Shown here piece after piece: positions 5,960-14,152 of a DNA stretch of 16,387 nucleotides. Where the stretch lies: assembly GCA_017632095.1 (NCBI GenBank), contig JAGBSA010000005.1, positions 1-16,387 on the forward strand. Reading direction: 5' to 3'. Under the pieces are notes generated by a model that was given only the letters and a program-made list of their open reading frames with translations, was not told where the DNA came from and searched no databases. The position numbers were made by a program, and so were the translations under genes. The stretch is from Bacteroidales bacterium (GTDB lineage: Bacteria; Bacteroidota; Bacteroidia; Bacteroidales; P3). The first letter of the stretch is position 1, and each line of letters opens with the position of its first letter.

Positions 5960-6607
5960 ATGAAAAAAATTATTTGGACAATGTTTTTCGCATTTGCTTT
6001 GTCAACAAATGTGGTTTTTGCAGAAAACGAAAATGATAACAAATCTGAACTTTCATTAGTAAAGTTTACAGATGATGAAACAAACAACAAAGAAAAAATT
6101 AGTAAAAGTGAATTTGATATTTTTATAGGAACAACTTTAATGCATTCAGCTAGTGGTTATACAGAATTCCGTGAATTTGATGACATAATGAGAGCTATTA
6201 CAATTGGAGCAAAATATAAGTATAAACCATTTGAAAAATACGATATAAGAATATTAGGTGAAATAGGTGTAGGATATTTTGTAGAACCAAGAGATTTTGC
6301 AGAAGTGCTTCCTAATATCAATCTTCTTGTAGGAGTAAATTATGAATATAAACTCAATTCTGATATTAGTATTTGGGGTGATTTAGGTTTTGGATTTACT
6401 ATAAATGTATTTGAAGAAGATTTAGATTATCGTGGTCAAGTTAAGAACCATATAGCTGGTTCATTTGCAATATCTCCTGAAATAGGAGTTAAGTATAAAC
6501 AATATTCTTTAAGCATAAACAGATTGACTGTTAATCTTCCTACTTGGTCATTGTCTGATAGATGGAATATTAATTACCTTAACTTAAAACTTGGATATTC
6601 ATTTTAA
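5960..6607 (+). CDS. Small outer-membrane beta-barrel protein, unknown function
   Basis: I do not recognise a specific family. From the ATG at 5960 the protein is 215 aa. The frame opens earlier, at a TTG at 5909, but this ATG gives a clean signal peptide (KKIIWTMFFAFALSTNVVFA, cleavage near residue 21). An acidic, asparagine-rich linker follows (22-50), then alternating strands typical of an eight-strand barrel (for example FDIFIGTTL, AITIGAKYKY, IRILGEIGVGYF, NLLVGVNYEY, SIWGDLGFGFTI), ending LNLKLGYSF with the C-terminal phenylalanine expected of barrel proteins. It is probably inserted in the outer membrane. Its codon use looks more AT-rich than that of the flanking housekeeping genes. 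It stands alone, between the structured RNA and a strong terminator at 6682. Confidence 0.75.
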   Translation: MKKIIWTMFFAFALSTNVVFAENENDNKSELSLVKFTDDETNNKEKISKSEFDIFIGTTLMHSASGYTEFREFDDIMRAITIGAKYKYKPFEKYDIRILGEIGVGYFVEPRDFAEVLPNINLLVGVNYEYKLNSDISIWGDLGFGFTINVFEEDLDYRGQVKNHIAGSFAISPEIGVKYKQYSLSINRLTVNLPTWSLSDRWNINYLNLKLGYSF

Positions 6608-6681
6608 TCAAAGATATTATGAATTAGAAACTATACACATTATTTGGCATATCTAAGAAAGATATATCATTTTTCATACTT

Positions 6682-6731
6682 AAACGAGCGTGAGTCTTGA
6701 TTTTAATCTGACGAACGCTCGTTTTGTTTTT
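6682..6731 (+). terminator. Intrinsic terminator after the beta-barrel gene
   Basis: AAACGAGCGT (6682-6691) pairs perfectly with ACGCTCGTTT (6715-6724) around a 23-base loop that can itself form GATT/AATC. It is followed by TGTTTTTA. Stem plus T-run is the standard Rho-independent form. It lies 75 bases past the beta-barrel gene stop and separates it from polA. Confidence 0.8.
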
Positions 6732-6839
6732 ATGAGACTTTGTTTCAGTGTGAACGAATTCAAGTTTTGGAAAACTAAAACGAAGAAAGAATTTCTTGAA
6801 AGCTCGTTTGCATTGTTTCGCAGAACGATTTATATTTTG

Positions 6840-6847
6840 TATTTTTG
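6840..6847 (+). promoter_or_regulatory. Predicted -7 promoter element for polA
   Basis: TATTTTTG matches TAnnTTTG. TTTC at 6816-6819 is one base off TTTG, with a 20-base gap. The start of transcription would be near 6854, about 26 bases before the polA ATG. Confidence 0.5.
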
Positions 6848-6879
6848 CTTTCGGTTTGTTTTAACACGATTTCAATCTT

Positions 6880-8283
6880 ATGGAAAAAAGAAAATTGTTT
6901 TTGATTGATGCAATGGCGATGATATATCGTGCATTCTATGCGATGAATAAAAGTCCGAGAATAAACAGTAGGGGTTTGGACACTTCCGCTGCTTTTGGTT
7001 TTTTCACTACTCTTTTGAGTTTGTTGAAGCAATACAAGCCTACGCATCTTGGAATTGCGTTTGACTTGCACGGACCGACCTTTCGACATGAGCAATTTGC
7101 CGATTACAAAGCCAATCGCCAATCTACTCCCGAAGAAATCAGGGAAATGGAACCATATATCAGGGATATAATCGACGCAATGCACATTCCGATGTTGTCA
7201 AGTGAGGGGTACGAGGCTGATGACGTGATTGGAACTTTGGCAAAGAAAGCTGCAAAACAGGGATTTGAAGTTTACATGGTTACACCCGACAAAGATTATG
7301 CTCAATTGGTTGAGGAGAATGTGAAGATTCTTAAATTGGGTAGAATGGGTTCTGATGCGGAAATATGGGGAGTTGATGAGGTTTTGCAGAAGTTTGAAAT
7401 CGATGAACCGAAACAAGTGATAGATATTTTGGGACTTTGGGGCGATAGTTCGGATAACATACCCGGAGTGCCGGGAGTTGGAGAGAAGAAAGCGAAGGCT
7501 CTTTTGAAACAATTCCATTCAATAGAGGAGGCAATAGAACGTTGTGATGAGATAGAGTCTAAGTCTCTTAGAAATGCGATATCTGAAAATAGGGATATAG
7601 CTCTGCAATCTAAGTTTTTAGCAACAATAGCTCTTGATGTGCCTATTGAGTTTGATGAGGCAGAATTTGTTGTTGAGAAACCGGATTTTGAAAGTTGCAA
7701 ACGCTTGTTTGAAGAGTTGGAGTTTAAGAGCTTTTCTAAAAAGTTTTTTGAGCATTTTGGTTTAGAGGAATCCGAAAGTGTGCAAACCATAACAAGGAAT
7801 CAATTTGTTGAATCTTCTCAACCGGACTTGTTTTCAGGGCTTTCAGCTTGTTCTTCTGTTGAGACAAGTTCACATGATTATGTTTTGATTGATTCTGTTG
7901 AAGAAATAAGAACTCTTGTTAAAGACTTGCAAACCAAGGAGAAAGTTTCGTTTTTCTCTAACAAAGTTCAAGGAAAGCCAATCGGTTTGTCGCTGTCGGC
8001 AGATAAGGAGAAGGCTTGGTTTATTCCTCTTTGGAAAAATGCGGAAGATTGTTCTGCGAAGTTGAATCTTTTGAAGGATTTGTTTGAAAGTAAAGATATT
8101 ACGAAGATTGTTTATGACCTTAAAGCAGAACGCCATTTCCTATCTGAGTACGGCTGTTCTGTGAATGGGAATTGCTTTGATGTTCAATTGGCTCATTATT
8201 TGCTCGATTCCGAAACTTCGCATAAGTTGGATTTTTTGAGTGAAAAATATATTGAATACAGACTGTTAGATGATAGTTCCTAG
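6880..8283 (+). CDS. polA: DNA polymerase I, N-terminal part: 5'-3' nuclease and first half of exonuclease domain (ends at in-frame TAG)
   Basis: 467 residues ending at TAG 8281-8283; the same frame continues into the polymerase half, and the combined length of 925 codons is that of a complete PolA. The FEN-type 5' nuclease, which removes RNA primers and flaps, looks intact: LIDAMAMIYRAFYAM (8-22), GYEADDVIGTLA (110-121), VTPDKDYAQLV (134-144) and the helix-hairpin-helix GDSSDNIPGVPGVGEKKA (188-205). A 3'-5' exonuclease-like fold begins near 333, but it is degenerate: the first motif, usually DTET, reads FFSNKVQG (358-365), and the second, usually NxKYD, reads YDLKAERHF (412-420). The part ends in a variable loop of that domain, so the stop does not cut a catalytic core. 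It could be a working split gene, a recent nonsense mutation, or a sequencing error. Confidence 0.93.
   Translation: MEKRKLFLIDAMAMIYRAFYAMNKSPRINSRGLDTSAAFGFFTTLLSLLKQYKPTHLGIAFDLHGPTFRHEQFADYKANRQSTPEEIREMEPYIRDIIDAMHIPMLSSEGYEADDVIGTLAKKAAKQGFEVYMVTPDKDYAQLVEENVKILKLGRMGSDAEIWGVDEVLQKFEIDEPKQVIDILGLWGDSSDNIPGVPGVGEKKAKALLKQFHSIEEAIERCDEIESKSLRNAISENRDIALQSKFLATIALDVPIEFDEAEFVVEKPDFESCKRLFEELEFKSFSKKFFEHFGLEESESVQTITRNQFVESSQPDLFSGLSACSSVETSSHDYVLIDSVEEIRTLVKDLQTKEKVSFFSNKVQGKPIGLSLSADKEKAWFIPLWKNAEDCSAKLNLLKDLFESKDITKIVYDLKAERHFLSEYGCSVNGNCFDVQLAHYLLDSETSHKLDFLSEKYIEYRLLDDSS
8281..8283 (+). other. In-frame amber codon interrupting polA
   Basis: TAG at codon 468 of the polA frame. The frame continues without shift (ACT AAG AGA) to an ATG at 8293 and then 454 codons. 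polA itself and nqrC end in TAG, so TAG works as a stop in this genome. AAGAG just before the ATG could aid reinitiation. Confidence 0.95.
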
Positions 8284-8292
8284 ACTAAGAGA

Positions 8293-9657
8293 ATGGAAAA
8301 GGCGTTGCTAACTAATTCTTTTGCAGTTGAGTCGGATTTTATTTTGAATTACTCTTGCGAATGTGCCGATGTGTTGTTCAGATTGAAAGATGTGTTGGAG
8401 TCAGAGTTGAAAAACAATGGTTTATATTCTCTTTTTGCTGATATGGAAATGCCTTTGTCGGAGGTGCTTTTTGTTATGGAGAAGAACGGTGTAAGGATAG
8501 ATGTGTCTGAGTTGCAGAATTTTTCAAGGCAATTGGCAGAACAGAAAGTCAAATTGGAGGAAAGGATATATGAATTGGCAGGTGAGAGTTTCAATATTTC
8601 GTCTCCGAAGCAGCTTGGGGAGATTCTGTTCACTCGTTTGCAGATTGCCGGAGGCGGAAAGACGAAAAAAACTAGCACAAAGCAGTTTTCGACTGCCGAA
8701 GATGTGTTGCAGAAACTTATAAACGTACATCCGATAATTCCTTTGATACTTGAATACAGGAAATTGACTAAATTGAAAAGTACTTACATAGATGCTTTGC
8801 CTAATTTGGTGAATCCAAAGACGGGAAGGATACATACAAGTTACAATCAGACGATTACTGCAACTGGACGCTTATCTTCGAACAATCCTAACTTACAAAA
8901 TATCCCTATAAGGACGGATCAAGGTAAGGAAATTAGAAAGTGCTTTATCCCTGCAAACGAAGATTTTACGCTTTTGGCTGCTGACTATTCTCAAATAGAA
9001 CTTAGGGTGATTGCTTCTTTGAGTGGTGATGAGCATTTGTGCGAGGCGTTCCGCGAGGGTGAAGATATACACCTTGCAACTGCTGCAAAGATATATGTAA
9101 AAGATAAATCAGAAATTACGAAATCAATGCGTGCAAATGTGAAAAGCGTAAATTTCGGTATCATATACGGAATTTCGGCTTTCGGTCTTTCGCAACAACT
9201 CAACATAAGCAGAAAAGAGGCTTCGGATTTGATAGAACAATATTTCGAAAACTATCCTCGAGTAAGACAATACATAGAAGAGTGTAAGCAAATCGCAAGA
9301 GAAAGGGGCTATGCTCAAAGTATGTGCGGACGAAGACGTTATTTGAAGGACATAAATTCTCTGAATGTAAATCTGAAATCTTTTGCAGAGAGAAACGCTG
9401 TTAATATGCCGGTGCAGGCTTCAAGTGCCGATATGATAAAGCTTGCTATGATTGCTATACATCGAAGAATGCAAACGGAGGGTCTTCAATCCAAGATGAT
9501 AATGCAGGTGCATGACGAATTGGTATTTGATGTATATAAACCGGAATTGGAACAGATGAAAGTTATTGTTAAGGAAGAGATGGAGAATGCTTTGAAATTG
9601 AATGTCCCTATCGTGGTTGAGATGAACAGTGGAGAGAATTGGCTTGTCGCTCATTAG
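8293..9657 (+). CDS. polA: DNA polymerase I, C-terminal part: end of exonuclease domain and polymerase domain
   Basis: 454 residues in the same frame as the upstream half. If translated from the ATG at 8293 it would be a Klenow-like polymerase lacking most of the exonuclease fold. The third exonuclease motif is altered: YSCECADV (20-27) has Cys where the catalytic Asp of YAAEDADV stands. The polymerase domain is complete: TATGRLSSNNPNLQNIPIR (189-207), motif A DYSQIELRV (231-239), the O-helix with R280, K284, F288 and Y292 (motif B, KSVNFGIIYG) and motif C MQVHDELVF (404-412). It fills gaps in repair and Okazaki-fragment processing. No second stop or frameshift is present. Its TAG stop overlaps the stop codon of the convergent acyltransferase gene. 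Confidence 0.93.
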   Translation: MEKALLTNSFAVESDFILNYSCECADVLFRLKDVLESELKNNGLYSLFADMEMPLSEVLFVMEKNGVRIDVSELQNFSRQLAEQKVKLEERIYELAGESFNISSPKQLGEILFTRLQIAGGGKTKKTSTKQFSTAEDVLQKLINVHPIIPLILEYRKLTKLKSTYIDALPNLVNPKTGRIHTSYNQTITATGRLSSNNPNLQNIPIRTDQGKEIRKCFIPANEDFTLLAADYSQIELRVIASLSGDEHLCEAFREGEDIHLATAAKIYVKDKSEITKSMRANVKSVNFGIIYGISAFGLSQQLNISRKEASDLIEQYFENYPRVRQYIEECKQIARERGYAQSMCGRRRYLKDINSLNVNLKSFAERNAVNMPVQASSADMIKLAMIAIHRRMQTEGLQSKMIMQVHDELVFDVYKPELEQMKVIVKEEMENALKLNVPIVVEMNSGENWLVAH

Positions 9658-10541
9658 TTTTGGTTTTCCGGTTTGAGTTTCCAGCGTCTGTGACTCCACA
9701 ACCAATATTGCGGATTCTTTTTAATCATTTGTTCTGTTTTGGAAGCGATGCTTTCGGTTATGAATCCGTATGGGGTTGATTGAGGTTTGTCGCTTATGAG
9801 TTCAAAGTGTACTTCGTAGTATCCTCGTTTCACTTTTTCGGTTCGGTAAAAGAATACGGGTAAGTCGTACTTTTTAGAAAAGTATTCGGCACCATAAATC
9901 ATTGCAGTGGGCTGATTGAGAAATGTTGTCCAATAACATTTCTTTGAATCGTTGGGACTTTGGTCCGAAAGCAACATATAGGCACAGCAAACTTTGTTCT
10001 GAATGTTTGATTCCATAAGTTGTCTTACGTTATCGGCATAACAAACTTGCGTTCCATAGCGAGTGCGTTTCTGAAAGGCAAGTTTCTCAAATGTTTTGTT
10101 GCTCATGCGTTTGCCAACTCCTATTCCAAGGTGTGGAATCTGCATATCGAGACTTGCAACCATATATTCCCAATTGTTGTAATGGGCTGAGGCTAAGACG
10201 ATGCTTCTGTTCTCTTGCATAAAAGGAAGTAGTATTTCGCTGTTTACGCATTTGTATCTTTTCAAAAGCTGTTTCTTTGAAATAGTAAGCATTTTTGCTG
10301 CTTCGGCAAGAAGATCGGCAAGGTGAGAGTAGTATTTCTGTTCAATCGTTTTAAGTTCTGCTTCGGTTTTTTCGGGAAATGAATTTTTGAGGTTTTCGAT
10401 TATTACTTTCTCTCGGTATTTCAGCACTCTGTAAAGCATAAAATAGATAAATCGTGAGAAGATATACAAAACTCTCATAGGCAATAATGAGAGTGATATC
10501 AAGATTCCGTAAAACAGAATGTAATTCAAAATTGACGACAT
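9654..10541 (-). CDS. LpxL/HtrB-type lipid A biosynthesis acyltransferase
   Basis: A 295-aa inner-membrane acyltransferase of the family that adds secondary acyl chains to lipid A. One N-terminal hydrophobic anchor (about 5-30) is followed by the conserved start KYREKVIIENLKNSFPEKT (41-59). The catalytic H-x4-E motif is SAHYNNWE (His120, Glu125). LSDQSP (191-196) and the C-terminal YWLWSHRRWK (279-288) are also family hallmarks. The exact position acylated cannot be told, and related lysophospholipid acyltransferases exist, so no symbol is given. The ATG at 10541 lies just after a consensus -7 element at 10571-10564. The gene converges on polA; the two stop codons overlap, leaving no room for a terminator between them. 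Confidence 0.9.
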   Translation of the reverse strand: MSSILNYILFYGILISLSLLPMRVLYIFSRFIYFMLYRVLKYREKVIIENLKNSFPEKTEAELKTIEQKYYSHLADLLAEAAKMLTISKKQLLKRYKCVNSEILLPFMQENRSIVLASAHYNNWEYMVASLDMQIPHLGIGVGKRMSNKTFEKLAFQKRTRYGTQVCYADNVRQLMESNIQNKVCCAYMLLSDQSPNDSKKCYWTTFLNQPTAMIYGAEYFSKKYDLPVFFYRTEKVKRGYYEVHFELISDKPQSTPYGFITESIASKTEQMIKKNPQYWLWSHRRWKLKPENQN

Positions 10542-10563
10542 AAACTTTGATTTTATCAGCTTG

Positions 10564-10571
10564 CAAAGATA
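10564..10571 (-). promoter_or_regulatory. Predicted -7 promoter element for the acyltransferase gene
   Basis: On the minus strand TATCTTTG matches TAnnTTTG exactly, 22 bases before the ATG. No clean -33 TTTG is seen; the place where it should be is occupied by the inverted repeat at 10581-10631. Confidence 0.5.
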
Positions 10572-10580
10572 AGAAAATGA

Positions 10581-10631
10581 TTCTTGATTTCAGTAAATTA
10601 AAATCAAGAAATAATTTGCTGAAATCAAGAA
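10581..10631. repeat. 13-bp inverted repeat with a third matching arm
   Basis: TTCTTGATTTCAG (10581-10593) is exactly complementary to CTGAAATCAAGAA (10619-10631). A further AAATCAAGAA lies in the loop at 10601-10610 and can pair with the same left arm. It sits directly upstream of the acyltransferase -7 element, where an operator would be expected. The rest of the 350-base gap (10542-10891) holds a tandem ATTGTATTTT pair at 10771-10790 and the nqr promoter, and no gene. Confidence 0.7.
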
Positions 10632-10804
10632 AGAAAAAATTAAAACGAAGAGTTATTTTTCTTTGATTTATAGTTGGTTATGTGGAGTTTCGCTTTGATG
10701 TTGCTTTTTGTGGTATTTGAGTAAAGCTTTTTTGTATTGGCAGACTATGTCTTTAAGTGCTTGGAATGAAATTGTATTTTATTGTATTTTAGTGAAGAAT
10801 AATC

Positions 10805-10835
10805 GTTGTTTATTTGGGAAATAATCGTAAATTTG
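10805..10835 (+). promoter_or_regulatory. Predicted promoter of the nqr operon
   Basis: GTTG (10805-10808), 19 bases, then TAAATTTG (10828-10835) fits the Bacteroidota -33/-7 pattern with one mismatch in the -33 box. Transcription would start near 10842, leaving a leader of about 50 bases before nqrA. Confidence 0.6.
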
Positions 10836-10891
10836 CGGATTCTTTTTTGATGTTTTTTAAGTTTAGGAAATAAAAAATTTAAGACAAAGCT

Positions 10892-12256
10892 ATGTCAAAA
10901 ACAATAAGAATTACCAAAGGATTGGACGTCCGTCTGTTGGGTGCTGCAAAGCCTGAGGTGGTTGAAACAACCATTGGCGAGTATGCAATAAAGCCCAAAG
11001 ACTTTGTTGGATTGATTCCCAAGTTATTGGTGCAAGAAGGCGACAAAGTAAAGGCTGGTACTCCTGTTTTTTACGCAAAAGGTAAAGAACGCCTATTATT
11101 CACTTCTCCAGTAAGCGGAACGGTAACCGCTATTGAAAGAGGAGAAAAGAGGGTTATAGAAACAATCAGAATTGTTCCTGATGGACAAAACGAGTACGAA
11201 GATTTCTCTAAGGAAAGCCTTAGTGGAATGTCTGCTGAACAAGTAAAGGAAAAAATGCTTGCTTCAGGTGTTTGGACAGTTCTTCGTCAGAGACCGTATT
11301 CTGTTATTCCTGACCCTGCTACTACACCAAAGTGTATAGTTGTAACCGGATTTAGTTCTGCTCCACTTGCTCCTGATTACTCTATTCTATTGAAAGGAGA
11401 AAGAGATGCAATGCAAGTCGGTGTTGAGGCTTTGAGAAAATTGACCGATGGAAAGATTCACTTGAACGTTCATTCGACTTTGAGCCGCACAGACGAGCTT
11501 TTGAAGTTGGAAAACGTACAAATTAACACCTTCGAAGGCAAACACCCTTGCGGAAACGTTTCGGTACAAGTAGAAAAGTTGGATCCAATAAACAAAGGTG
11601 AAAGAGTTTGGTATTTGGACGCACAAGACTTGGCTGTAATCGGTAAGTTGTTTACAGAAGGCAAGTATGTGGCTGACAGAATCATCGCTTTGACAGGTGA
11701 AGAGGTTTCTCACCCTCAATACTATAAGATAAAGAGAGGTGCAAATATCGCTTCAATCATATATAATAATGTATCGGCTAACTGTCTTCGTTATATAAGC
11801 GGAAATGTTTTGACAGGAACAACGATAAAGGCTGACGGCTTCTTGTCATATTATGATAATCAGCTTACCGTAATAAAAGAAGGAAACGAGAGAAAGCTAT
11901 TTGGTTGGCTTGCTCCAGGCTGTGGTAAGTTCAGTGTCTCAAGAACGTTCTTGGCAGGCTTTATGAAGAATTGTTCTAACACTAAACCTTACAGGGTGGA
12001 TACAAATCTTAACGGAGGAGAACGTCCGTTGGTTTTCACAGGTGAGTTTGAAAAAGTATTCCCTATGGATATCTATCCAATGCAACTTATAAAGGCTTGC
12101 GCAATAGGAGATATAGATTTGATGGAACAGTTAGGTATTTACGAGGTTGAAGCGGAGGATTTCGCTCTTTGTGAATTGGTTGATTCTTCTAAAAATAATA
12201 TTCAATCCATTATAAGACAAGGTCTTGAGTTAATGAGAAAGGAGATGGGCGAATGA
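10892..12256 (+). CDS. nqrA: Na+-translocating NADH:quinone reductase subunit A
   Basis: 454 aa, close to the usual NqrA length. It starts with IRITKGLDVRLLGAAKPEV (5-23), as NqrA does, and has TSPVSGT (71-77) in the barrel-sandwich part. LFGWLAPGCGKFSVSRTF and the C-terminal VFPMDIYPMQLIKACAIGDIDLM region are also typical. It has no iron-sulfur cysteine motifs, which sets it apart from the related RnfC. NqrA is the cytoplasmic subunit on the quinone side of the pump, which couples NADH oxidation to Na+ export. It is the first gene of nqrABCDEF, behind a good -33/-7 promoter, and its TGA stop overlaps the nqrB ATG by four bases, implying coupled translation. Confidence 0.95.
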   Translation: MSKTIRITKGLDVRLLGAAKPEVVETTIGEYAIKPKDFVGLIPKLLVQEGDKVKAGTPVFYAKGKERLLFTSPVSGTVTAIERGEKRVIETIRIVPDGQNEYEDFSKESLSGMSAEQVKEKMLASGVWTVLRQRPYSVIPDPATTPKCIVVTGFSSAPLAPDYSILLKGERDAMQVGVEALRKLTDGKIHLNVHSTLSRTDELLKLENVQINTFEGKHPCGNVSVQVEKLDPINKGERVWYLDAQDLAVIGKLFTEGKYVADRIIALTGEEVSHPQYYKIKRGANIASIIYNNVSANCLRYISGNVLTGTTIKADGFLSYYDNQLTVIKEGNERKLFGWLAPGCGKFSVSRTFLAGFMKNCSNTKPYRVDTNLNGGERPLVFTGEFEKVFPMDIYPMQLIKACAIGDIDLMEQLGIYEVEAEDFALCELVDSSKNNIQSIIRQGLELMRKEMGE

Positions 12257-13413
12257 AATTTATAAAAAATACTTTGGATAAAATGCGTCCTAACTTTGAG
12301 GAAGGCGGAAAGTTTTACGCTTTTCATTCTTTGTTTGACGCAATTGATACGTTTTTCTTGACGCCTGAGAAGACTACTTCTACAGGTTGTCATATCAGAG
12401 ATGCTGTTGATAACAAGCGTACAATGTTTACTGTTGTTATAGCTTTGATTCCGGCTTTGTTGTTTGGAATGTACAATATCGGTTATCAACATTACTTGGT
12501 TTTAGGCGAAATAGCACAAGGAGATTATTTGGCAAACTTCTGGGGCAATTTTGGTTACGGTTTATTGAAATTGTTGCCTATGATAATTGTCAGCTATGTT
12601 GTCGGATTGGGTATTGAATGTGTCTTTGCACAAATTCGTAAGCATGAAGTGAGTGAAGGATACTTCGTAACAGGTATGCTAATCCCTTTGATATGTCCTC
12701 CGGATGTTCCATTGTGGCAATTAGCTTTGGCTGTAGCTTTTGCTGTTATTATAGGTAAAGAAGTGTTCGGCGGAACAGGTTATAATTTCCTTAACCCAGC
12801 TTTAGTTGCAAGAGCATTCCTATTCTTTTCTTATCCTATTCAAATGTCGGGAGACAAGGTTTGGATTACTGGTGATGCAATTACTGGTGCAACACCGCTT
12901 GGCGAAATGATAGCTGGCGTTTCTACTCCTTCTGCATCTGTTCTTGATATGATAATAGGATTCGTTCCAGGTAGCGTTGGAGAAACTTCTGTTATCGCTA
13001 TAGCTATCGGAGCTTTGATTTTGCTTGTTACAGGCGTTGCTTCTTGGAGAGTAATGTTGTCTGTTTTCGTTGGGGGAGCTGCAATGGGATTAATCTTTAA
13101 TGCAGTTGGTGCTAATGAATATATGAGTATGCCTTTCTATTATCACTTCCTAATGGGAGGATTTATGTTTGGAGCTGTATTCATGGCAACAGACCCTGTT
13201 ACAGCTGCTCATACTAATACCGGTAAATACATCTACGGATTTTTGATAGGAGTTATGGCAGTTTTGATTAGAGTTGTAAATCCTGCGTATCCGGAAGGAA
13301 TGATGCTTGCAATATTACTTTTGAACGTGTTTGCACCGCTTATAGATTACTATGTTGTTGATGCGAACATAAGAAAGAGAGCGAAGAGAGCTAAATTGGT
13401 TAGTAACAAATAA
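12253..13413 (+). CDS. nqrB: Na+-translocating NADH:quinone reductase subunit B
   Basis: 386 aa with many membrane helices; it is the main Na+-channel subunit and binds riboflavin and a covalent FMN. The flavinylation motif TGAT lies at 211-214 (DAITGATPLGE), with Thr214 the expected FMN attachment site. The N-terminal HIRDAVDNKRTMFTVVIALIPAL, the segment GKEVFGGTGYNFLNPALVARAFLFF (169-193) and MATDPVTAAHTNTGKYIYG (311-329) are characteristic. The start is the ATG overlapping the nqrA stop. The extra 12 bases to nqrC are typical operon spacing. No defects were seen. Confidence 0.96.
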   Translation: MKFIKNTLDKMRPNFEEGGKFYAFHSLFDAIDTFFLTPEKTTSTGCHIRDAVDNKRTMFTVVIALIPALLFGMYNIGYQHYLVLGEIAQGDYLANFWGNFGYGLLKLLPMIIVSYVVGLGIECVFAQIRKHEVSEGYFVTGMLIPLICPPDVPLWQLALAVAFAVIIGKEVFGGTGYNFLNPALVARAFLFFSYPIQMSGDKVWITGDAITGATPLGEMIAGVSTPSASVLDMIIGFVPGSVGETSVIAIAIGALILLVTGVASWRVMLSVFVGGAAMGLIFNAVGANEYMSMPFYYHFLMGGFMFGAVFMATDPVTAAHTNTGKYIYGFLIGVMAVLIRVVNPAYPEGMMLAILLLNVFAPLIDYYVVDANIRKRAKRAKLVSNK

Positions 13414-13424
13414 AACAAAGAGAG

Positions 13425-14150
13425 ATGGCAAATAAAGAGAGTAATTCATACATTTTTATGTATTCAACCATTTTGGTTGTTGTAGCTGCCGCTGTCTTGG
13501 CTGTAGCTGCCGTAGGCTTGAAACCGTTTCAAAAGAAGAACCAAGAGATTGAAAAGATGCAGCAACTTCTTACTGCAGCAGGAATAGATAATGATGCAAA
13601 AACTGCAGAAAATATTTACAAAGAATGTTTCAAACAAGAGTTAGCTGTAAATAAAAAAGGACTTCAAGTTTCTGTTTACGAAAATGGAAAATTGACTAAA
13701 GGAGACATAAGACCTTTTGATATAGAGTTAGCAAAAGAATTGGCAAAAGGAGATGAGGCAATGTTGCCTGTTTATATTTGTAAACACGATGGAAAGACTA
13801 TATATGTAGTTCCTGTATATGGTACAGGTTTATATGGTCCTGTTTGGGGAAATGTTGCGATTGCCGAGGATTTGAATACAGTTGTCGGAGTGCTTTTTGA
13901 TCACTCTGGTGAGACTCCAGGATTGGGAGCAGAGATTACAAATCCTAAATTCCGCGAACAATTTGCCGGCAAACAGATTTTTGACAATGGAGAAGTGAAA
14001 CTTGCAGTTGTAAAAGGCAATAAAACAGATGAAAAATTCCAAGCTGATGCCGTTACCGGTGCAACCAACACTTCAAATGGAGTATCCAATATGTTGAAGA
14101 ATTGTTTGTCTAACTATATCGAATATTTCAAAACCCTAAAAACTGAATAG
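13425..14150 (+). CDS. nqrC: Na+-translocating NADH:quinone reductase subunit C
   Basis: 241 aa with a single N-terminal membrane helix (about 9-31) and a periplasmic FMN-binding domain. The flavin motif is TGAT at 211-214 (DAVTGATNTSNG), Thr214 carrying the covalent FMN by family knowledge. VYGTGLYGPVWG (131-142) and GETPGLGAEI (162-171) are conserved NqrC/RnfG features. The gene begins 11 bases after nqrB, behind AAAGAGAG, and ends in TAG two bases before nqrD. A separate flavin transferase (ApbE) would be needed to attach the FMN; none is in the window. Confidence 0.95.
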   Translation: MANKESNSYIFMYSTILVVVAAAVLAVAAVGLKPFQKKNQEIEKMQQLLTAAGIDNDAKTAENIYKECFKQELAVNKKGLQVSVYENGKLTKGDIRPFDIELAKELAKGDEAMLPVYICKHDGKTIYVVPVYGTGLYGPVWGNVAIAEDLNTVVGVLFDHSGETPGLGAEITNPKFREQFAGKQIFDNGEVKLAVVKGNKTDEKFQADAVTGATNTSNGVSNMLKNCLSNYIEYFKTLKTE

Positions 14151-14152
14151 AG

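Noticed and set aside
6775..7185. Minus-strand 136-codon open frame at the polA start
   Set aside because: It lies opposite the conserved 5'-nuclease domain and has no signal or family feature.
8281..8283. Genome-wide TAG reassignment
   Set aside because: polA and nqrC themselves terminate at TAG at the expected protein ends, so TAG is a working stop.
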